A stretch of DNA of 64,000 bases, from NCBI RefSeq assembly GCF_023920225.1, contig NZ_CP092588.1:992001-1056000 (forward strand). Reading direction: 5' to 3'. Origin of the DNA: Vibrio gazogenes. GTDB lineage: Bacteria; Pseudomonadota; Gammaproteobacteria; Enterobacterales; Vibrionaceae. A program made the position numbers and the translations under genes. Shown here piece by piece: positions 52,401 to 61,400 of the stretch (positions within the stretch are counted from its first letter, which is position 1; each line of letters opens with the position of its first letter). The notes below the pieces were generated by a model. It did no database searches, was not told the origin of the DNA, and saw nothing but the letters and a program-made list of their open reading frames with translations.

Positions 52401-55400
52401 GTGCCCGATGTATCTGACGGCCCCTGAGTCACCTGTATACTATGAGCGGTTCCTGTGCCTTGAGCGGTTTGGAGTGATGGCATGGTGCCTGATGTATCTG
52501 ACGGCCCCTGAGTCACCTGGACACTCTGAGCAGTTCCCGCACCTTGTGCGGTTTGCAGTGATGGAGTGGTGCCTGATGTATCTGACGGCCCCTGAGTCAC
52601 CTGTATGCCCTGAGCTGTTCCTGCACCTTGTGCGGTTTGCAGTGATGGTATGGTGCCTGATGTATCTGACGGCCCCTGAGTCACCGGTACGCTCTGAGCC
52701 GCTCCTGCGCCTTGTGCGGTTTGGAGTGATGGAGTGGTGCCGGATGCATCTGACGGCCCCTGAGTCACCTGTATGCCCTGAACTGTTCCTGAACCTTGTG
52801 CGGTTTGAAATGATGGTGTGGTGCCTGATGTATCTGATGACCCCTGAGTCACCGGTACGCTCTGAGCCGTTCCTGCGCCTTGTGCGGTTTGGAGTGATGG
52901 AGTGGTGCCGGATGCATCTGACGGCCCCTGAGTCACCTGTATGCCCTGAACTGTTCCTGAACCTTGTGCAGTTTGGAATGATGGTGTGGTGCCGGATGTA
53001 TCTGATGACCCCGGAGTCACCTGGACACTCTGAGCCGTTCCTGCACCTTGTGCGGTTTGAAGTGACTGTGCGGAATCTGATATAGCTTGCGTTGACGCCA
53101 CCCCCTGACCTGAGTTCGGGGTATGTTGCATGGTCTGTACGTCGGCTTGTGTCCCTGACGGCCCTTGCGTGGCACGGGTTGTATACGCTGATTTCGTCGG
53201 CTGCGTGCCTGCAGCATTAATCCCAATCACTGAATTATTGGTGCGGTTTTGGACTTTTAAATTCAGGGTGTTCGTGGCAGTAATCGTGGACAGCAAAATA
53301 CTTGTGGTACCTGCTTCAACTTTACGGGTGTTAACCAGATTATAGTGAAAAGTGAAACCACTCTTACATCTATTACTCAGATGACAATATGTTGTCTTTG
53401 GAGTCTCATCATCAGGGAGAGCATAATCAAAATATACTTCTGTTGTATTGAATTTGTAACCTACATTACTTAAGGATTGGGAAAATATAGATATATTTCT
53501 TCCCAACAAAGAGCTGGATAAATTTTGAACATCATTCGCATTAATAATTAGACCATTAGTAGCTTTAATAATTGATGCTTGGCTTGAATCTTTTAAAACC
53601 AATCCTTCCTGATACGCTTTAAAAGATATAGTTTTTCCACTACCAAATGCTCTGATAACTAATTTAACACCGTCCGCAGGTGAAACAATCCATACACTAA
53701 TTACAGGTGAGTATGGTTCAGATTCAAGAGTTGCTTTAAACCACAAATGGTCCCACAAGTAATTTATTCTTCTTGTAAAAGATGAGCTTCCTCCTCCAGG
53801 GATGCTCCCCCTCAAATCCTGAGTCTGGCTAGTAACATCCAACACCGTCCGCTTATTCAGCACACTATCTGCGTAAATACCGATATTCCCGCCCAGTGAT
53901 TCAATGCTTCCTGAACTATTCGTCAGGTTACGGCTGCGGGTTTTATTGCTATCTCTGGCAATGAGCAGATCATTACCCACCACAATATCGCTGTAGTTGG
54001 TCAAGGTATCAGAGAACAGGTTTCCGTTTCGCCCGGCATAGAACAAACTGTGGTTATCGATATGACCCGTTGCATGAACCGTCATATCATTCAGGGCAAC
54101 CAATGAACCGGTGTTAGTCAAAGTTCCGGTGGTCAGATGCAAATCATTGAGTCCTTGCAACTGCCCCTGATTGGTGGTTGTTCCGGCACGCAGCACAGTG
54201 TTCTGACCGGAAATAATCCCGGCGGTATAATTGGTGAGTGTTCCGTCAACGCCGATATTAGTTGTACCCTGTGAAGATAGTTCACCATCATTGGTCAGCG
54301 CGGCTGCCACAAGAGTCAGATCTTTTCCGGCAGAAATATGCTGACCGGCACCAACGGTGAAATCGCCCTGCGTCGCAATCGAAATATTGCCGTATTTGGC
54401 ATCAATCTGGCCACTGTTGATCAGTGAGCTGCTTCGGGTTTGCGCGCTGTCTTTGGCGATCAGCACACTATTTCCGGCATAAACTTTATTCTGGTTATTC
54501 ACCTGATCGGCCAGCAAGCTGGCATTATTGCCGGCCGAAATATTGCCCTGACTGGTCAGTGTGTGAATGATATTGAAAACTGCATTGCGTCCGGCAACCA
54601 GCGCCCCTGTGTTTGCCAACGTATCTGCGTTCAGTCCCAAATCCGTGAGTGCCTGAAGTTGGCCGTTATTAGTGACGAACTGTGTCGCCACAGTAGTGCT
54701 CTGACCGGAGATTAAACCGTGGTTGGTCAGGGCATAATTCAGTATCAGCGCCGTATTCCCTTGTGCAGACACTTCTCCGTTATTCGTCAGGCTGTTGGCT
54801 TGTAGGGTCAAGTCCTGTCCGGCGATCCAATGCTGCCCGGCACTGACCAGCACATTCGCATGTGTCGCAACGGTGAGATGCCCTGCTTTGGCATTGAGGC
54901 TGCCGTCGGTATTATCAAATGTCGTGTTACGAGTTTGGTTACTATCTTTGGCAATCAACAGGTTATTGCCAGCAAATACACGCCCCTTGTTAGTCAGATT
55001 ATCAGTCAACAGACTGGCATTGTGGTTAGCTGATATCGCACCGCTGTTGCTGAGCCAGTTTGCCACATTCAGGGTCATGTCATTGAGCGCGGCCAGCGTG
55101 CCGCTGTTATCCAGTGCATCCGTCGTCAAACCGAGATCACTCAAGGACTGAAGCTGCCCGCTATTGGTCACAGACTGAGTCGTCACGGTGGTGCTCTGAC
55201 CGGAGACCAAACCGTGGTTGGTCAGGTTATTGTCCAGCGCCAGTGCCGTATTACTTTGCGCAGACACTTCCCCGTCATTGGTCAGACTATTGGCTTGTAA
55301 GGTCACATCCTGTCCGGCCACCCAATGCTGTCCGGCACTGACACTCACATCATCATGTGTCGCAATAGTGAGATACCCAGCTTTCGCCGTCAGGCTGCCG

Positions 55401-58400
55401 TCGGTATTGTCGAAGGTGCTATTGCGGGTTTGGTCGCTATCTCTGGCAATCAGCAGATCATGACCGGCAAATACGCGGCCATGATTGCTCAGGTTATCGG
55501 TCAACAGACTGGCATTGTGGTTGGCTGATATCACGCCGCTGTTGCTGAGCTGATTTGCCACATTCAGGGTTATGTCATTGAGAGCAGCCAGTGTGCCGCT
55601 GTTTGTCAGTGCATTGACCGTTAAACCGAGGTCACTCAAAGACTGAAGCTGACCGGTATTCGTCACCGACTGCGATGTAATTGTCGCCTTCTGACCGGAG
55701 ACCAAACCGTGGTTGGTCAAGACATGATTCAGTGTCAGCGAAGTATTGCCTTGCGCAGACACTTCCCCATCATTGGTCAGACTGTTGGCTTGTAAGGTTA
55801 AATTCTGCCCGGCAACCCAATGTTGCCCGATACTGACACTCACATCATCATACGTCGCAACGGTGAGATGCCCGGCTTTCGCCGTCAGGCTGCCGTTGGT
55901 ATTGTCGAAGATGGTATTACGGGTTTGATTGCTATCTTTGGCAATCAGCAGATTATTGTCAGCAAATACACGCCCCTTGTTGGTCAGATTGTCAGTCAAC
56001 AAACTGGCATTATGACTGGCTGATATCGCACCACTGTTGCTGAGCCGGTTTGCCACATTCAGGGTTATGTCACTGAGGGCAGCCAGTGTGCCGCTGTTGG
56101 TCAGTGCATCTGTCGTTAAACCGAGGTTACTTAAAGACTGAAGCTGGCCGGTATTGGTCACCGACTGGGCTTTCACCACCGTGGCCTGACCGGAAACTAA
56201 GCCGTGGTTAATCAAGGCATTATCCAGTGTCAGCGAGGTTTCATCTTGTGCGGAGACTTCTCCATCATTGGTCAGACTATTGGCTTGTAAGGTCACATCC
56301 TGTCCGGCCATCCAATGCTGTCCGGCACTGACCATGACATCACCATGTGTCGCAATGGTGAGATGCCCGGCTTTCGCCGTCAGGCTACCGTCGGTATTGT
56401 CGAAAGTGGTATTACGAGTTTGGTTACTATCTTTGGCAACCAACAGGTTATTGCCAGCAAACACACGCCCCTTGTTGGTCAGATTATCAGTCAACAAGCT
56501 GGCATTGTGATTGGTTGATATCGCACCGCTGTTGCTGAGCTGATTTGCCACATTCAGCGTCATATCACTAAGGGCGGCCAGTGTGCCGCTGTTATCCAGT
56601 GCATCCGCTGTTAAACCGAGAGAACTCAAAGACTGAAGTTGACCGGCATTCGTCACCGACTGGGCTTTCACCGTGGTGGCCTGACCGGAAATCAAACCCC
56701 CGATTTGATTGGTCAAATCCGTGTTGATCGTCAGTTGATTATTGCCCTGTGCCAGCAGCTCACCGCTGTTGGTCAAGGTATCGGCCGTTACAATCAGATC
56801 AGACTCTATTTGTTCAGCCGTTCGCTGTTCAGGTGTCATAATGGCCCCATCACCTGCCGACACCCGCCCTTGGTTATCAATCTGCGCTGCACTCAGCTTA
56901 ATATTTTCCCCGGCAAGAACAGTCCCGCTCCCGAGGTTCAACAACCTATCTGTGACCGTCAGATCAACATCATTGAATGCGACGAGTGTGCCGCTGTTAT
57001 CCAGTGCATACGCGGTTAAACCGAGGTCACTCAAAGACTGAAGCTGCCCGCTATTGGTCACAGACTGAGTCGTCACGGTGGTGCTCTGACCGGAAACTAA
57101 ACCGTGGTTGGTCAAGGCATGATCCAGTGTCAGCGCCGTATTCCCTTGGGCTGATACTTCCCCGTCATTGGTCAGACTGTTGGCATGTACGGTTAAGTCC
57201 TGTCCGGCCACCCAATGCTGTCCGGCACTGACACTCACATCACCATGTGTCGCAACGGTGAGATGCCCGGCTTTCGCCATCAGGCTGCCGTCGGTATTGT
57301 CGAAGGTCGTATTGCGGGTTTGATTGGTATCTCTGGCAATCAGCAGATCATGAGCGGCAAATACGCGGCCATGATTGCTCAGGTTATCGGTCAACAGACT
57401 GGCATTGTGGTTGGCTGATATCACACCGCTGTTGCTGAGCTGATTTGCTACATTCAGGGTTATGTCATTGAGCGCGGCCAGTGTGCCGCTGTTATCCAGT
57501 GCATCTGCGGTTAAACCGAGATCACTCAAGGACTGAAGCTGACCGCTATTGGTCACAGACTGAGCCGTCACAGCGGTACTCTGACCGGAGACTAAACCGT
57601 GGTTAGTGAAGGCATTATTCAGTGTCAGCGAAGTATTGACTTGCGCAGACACTTCTCCGTCATTGGTCAGGCTGTTGGCTTGTAAGGTTAAATTCTGCCC
57701 GGCAACCCAATGTTGCCCGGTACTGACACTCACATCATCATGGGTCGCAATGGTAAGATGCCCTGCTTTCGCCGTCAGGCTGCCGTCGGTATTGTCGAAG
57801 GTGGTATTACGGGTTTGATTGGTATATTTGGCAATCAGCAGATCATTGCCGGCAAATACGCGACCATGATTGCTCAGGTTATCAGTCAACAGACTGGCAT
57901 CGTGATCCGCTGATACGGTGCCACTGTTGCTGAGCTGATTTACCACATTCAGGGTTATATCGTTGAGCGCGGCCAGTGTACCGCTGTTATCCAGTGCATC
58001 TGCGGTTAAACCAAGGTCACTCAAGGACTGAAGCTGTCCGCTATTCGTCACGGACTGAGCCGTCACAGTGGTACTCTGACCGGAGACTAAACCGTGGTTA
58101 GTCAGTTCATTGTCCAGCGCCAGTAATGTGTTGTCTTGTGCGGAGACTTCCCCATCATTGGTCAGACTATTGGCTTGTAAGGTCACATCCTGCCCAGCCA
58201 TCCAATGCTGTCCGGCACTGACCATGACATCACCATGGGTCGCAATCGTAAGATGCCCGGCTTTCGCCGTCAGGCTACCGTCGGTATTGTCGAAGGTGGT
58301 ATTACGAGTTTGGTTACTATCTTTGGCAACCAACAGGTTATTGCCAGCAAACACACGCCCCTTGTTGGTCAGATTATCAGTCAACAAGCTGGCATTGTGA

Positions 58401-61400
58401 TTGGTTGATATCGCACCGCTGTTGCTGAGCTGATTTGCCACATTCAGCGTCATATCACTAAGGGCGGCCAGTGTGCCGCTGTTATCCAGTGCATCCGCTG
58501 TTAAACCGAGAGCACTCAAAGACTGAAGTTGACCGGCATTCGTCACCGACTGGGCTTTCACCGTGGTGGCCTGACCGGAAATTAAACCCCCGGTCTGATT
58601 GGTCAAATCCGTGTTGATCGTCAGTTGATTATGACCCTGTGCCAACAGCTCACCACTGTTGGTCAAGGTATCGGCCGTTACATCTAGGTTAGCATCTGCC
58701 TGCCTATCGGCCCGCTGTTCAGGTGTCATAATGGCCCCATCACCAGCCGACAGCCGTCCTCGGTTATCAATCTGCGCTGCACTCAGCTTAATATTTTCCC
58801 CTGCAAGAACAGTCCCGCTCCCGAGATTCAGCAACCTATCTGTGACCGTCAGATCGATATTATTGAATGCGACGAGTGTCCCGCTGTTATTCAGTGCATC
58901 CGTCGTCAAACCGAGATCACTCAAGGACTGAAGCTGCCCGCTATTGGTCATAGACTGAGCCGTCACAGAGGTACTCTGACCGGAGACTAAACCGTGGTTG
59001 GTCAAGGCATTATCCAGTGTCAGCGAGGTTTCATCTTGTGCGGAGACTTCCCCATCATTAGTCAGACTGTTGGCATGTAAGGTCATATCCTGTCCGGCCA
59101 TCCAATGCTGTCCGGCACTGACCATCACATCACCATGAGTCGCAACAGTGAGATGCCCGGCTTTCGCCGTCAGGCTGCCGTCGGTATTGTCAAAGGTGGT
59201 ATTGCGGGTTTGATCGCTATCTTTGGCGATCAACAGATCATGACCGGCAAGCACAGTTCCATGATTGGTCAGATTATCAGTCAACAGGCTGGCATTGTGG
59301 TTGGCTGATACCACACCGCTGTTGCTGAGCTGATTTGCTACATTCAGGGTTATGTCATTGAGAGCAGCCAGTGTGCCGCTGTTATCCAGTGCATCTGCGG
59401 TTAAACCGAGATCACTCAAGGACTGAAGCTGACCGCTATTCGTCACGGACTGAGCCGTCACAGTGGTACTCTGACCAGAGACTAAACCGTGGTTAGTCAG
59501 GTCATTGTCCAGCGCCAGTGATGTGTTGTCTTGTGCAGAGACTTCTCCGTCATTATGCAATGCTGCCGCTGTCACTGTCAGATCGGTTCCGGCGGAAATA
59601 TGTTGACCATGACTGACTTGGAGAGTGTCCTGTGTGGCAATGATAAGATGCCCGACTTTCGCCGTCAGGCTGCCGTCGGTATTGTCGAAGGTGGTATTAC
59701 GGGTTTGATTGATATCTTTGGCAATCAGCAGATTATTGTCGGCAAATACACGCCCCTTGTTGGTCAGATTGTCAGTCAACAAACTAGCATCGTGATTGGC
59801 TGATATCGCACCGCTGTTGCTGAGCCGGTTTGCCACATTCAGGGTTATGTCATTGAGAGCAGCCAGTGTGCCGCTGTTATCCAGTGCATCCGCCGTTAAA
59901 CCGAGATCGTTCAAGGACTGAAGTTGGCCGGTATTGATGACGGACTGAGATTTGACCGTGGTATTCTGACCGGAGACTAAACCGTGGTTAGTCAAGGCAT
60001 TATCCAGTGTCAGCGAGGTCTCATCTTGTGCGGAGACTTCCCCATCATTGGTCAGACTATTGGCATATACGGTCACATCTTGTCCGGCCATCCAATGCTG
60101 TCCGGCACTGACCATGACATCACCATGTGTCGCAATCGTAAGATGTCCCGCTTTGGCATTCAGGCTACCGTCGGTATTGTCGAAGGTGCGATTACGGGTT
60201 TGATCGCTATCTTTGGCAATCAGCAGATTATCGCCGGCAAACACGCCGCCATGATTGCTTAGGTTATCAGTCAACAAACTAACATTATGATTGGCTGATA
60301 TCGCACCGCTGTTGCTGAGCTGATTTGCCACATTCAGCGTCATATCACTAAGAGCAGCCAGTGTGCCGCTGTTTGTCAGTGCATCTGCCGTTAAACCGAG
60401 AGCACTCAAAGACTGAAGCTGACCGGCATTCGTCACCGATTGGGCTTTCACCGTGGTGGCCTGACCGGAAATTAAACCCCCGGTTTGATTGGTCAAATCC
60501 GTGTTGATCGTCAGTTGATTATGACCCTGTGCCAACAGCTCACCACTGTTGGTCAAGGTATCGGCCGTTACATCTAGGTTAGCATCTGCCTGCCTATCGG
60601 CCCGCTGCTCAGGTGTCATAATGGCCCCATCACCTGCCGACACCCGCCCTCGGTTATCAATCTGCGCTGCACTCAGCTTAATATTTTCCCCTGCAAGAAC
60701 AGTCCCGCTCCCGAGGTTCAACAACCTATCTGTGACCGTCAGATCGGCATCATTGAATGCGACGAGTGTCCCGCCGTTATCCAGTGCATCCGTCGTCAAA
60801 CCGAGATCACTCAAGGACTGAAGCTGCCCGCTATTGGTCATAGACTGAGCCGTCACAGAGGTACTCTGACCGGAGACTAAACCGTGGTTGGTCAAGGCAT
60901 TATCCAGTGTCAGCGAGGTCTCATCTTGTGCGGAGACTTCCCCGTCATTGGTCAGACTGTTGGCATGTACGGTCACATCCTGTCCGGCCATCCAATGCTG
61001 TCCGGCACTGACCATCACATCACCATGTGTTGCAACGGTGAGATGCCCGGCTTTCGCCGTCAGGCTACCGTCGGTATTGTCGAAGGTGGTATTACGGGTT
61101 TGATTGGTATCTTTGGCAATCAGCAGATCATGACCGGCAAGCACAGTTCCATGATTGGTCAGATTGTCAGTCAACAGGCTGGTATTGTGGTTGGCTGATA
61201 TCGCACCACTGTTGCTAAGCTGATTTACCACATTCAGAGTTATGTCATTGAGAGCAGCCAGTGTGCCGCTGTTATCCAGTGCATCTGCGGTTAAACCAAG
61301 ATCACTCAAAGACTGAAGCTGACCGCTATTCGTCACGGACTGAGCCGTCACAATGGTACTCTGACCAGAGACTAAACCGTGGTTGGTCAGGTCATTGTCC

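Noticed and set aside
52225..53085. Plus-strand 286-codon open frame opposite the exoprotein
   Set aside because: It is the mirror of the 28-residue repeats; the repeat period keeps an antisense frame open. It has no ribosome-binding site or recognisable domain.
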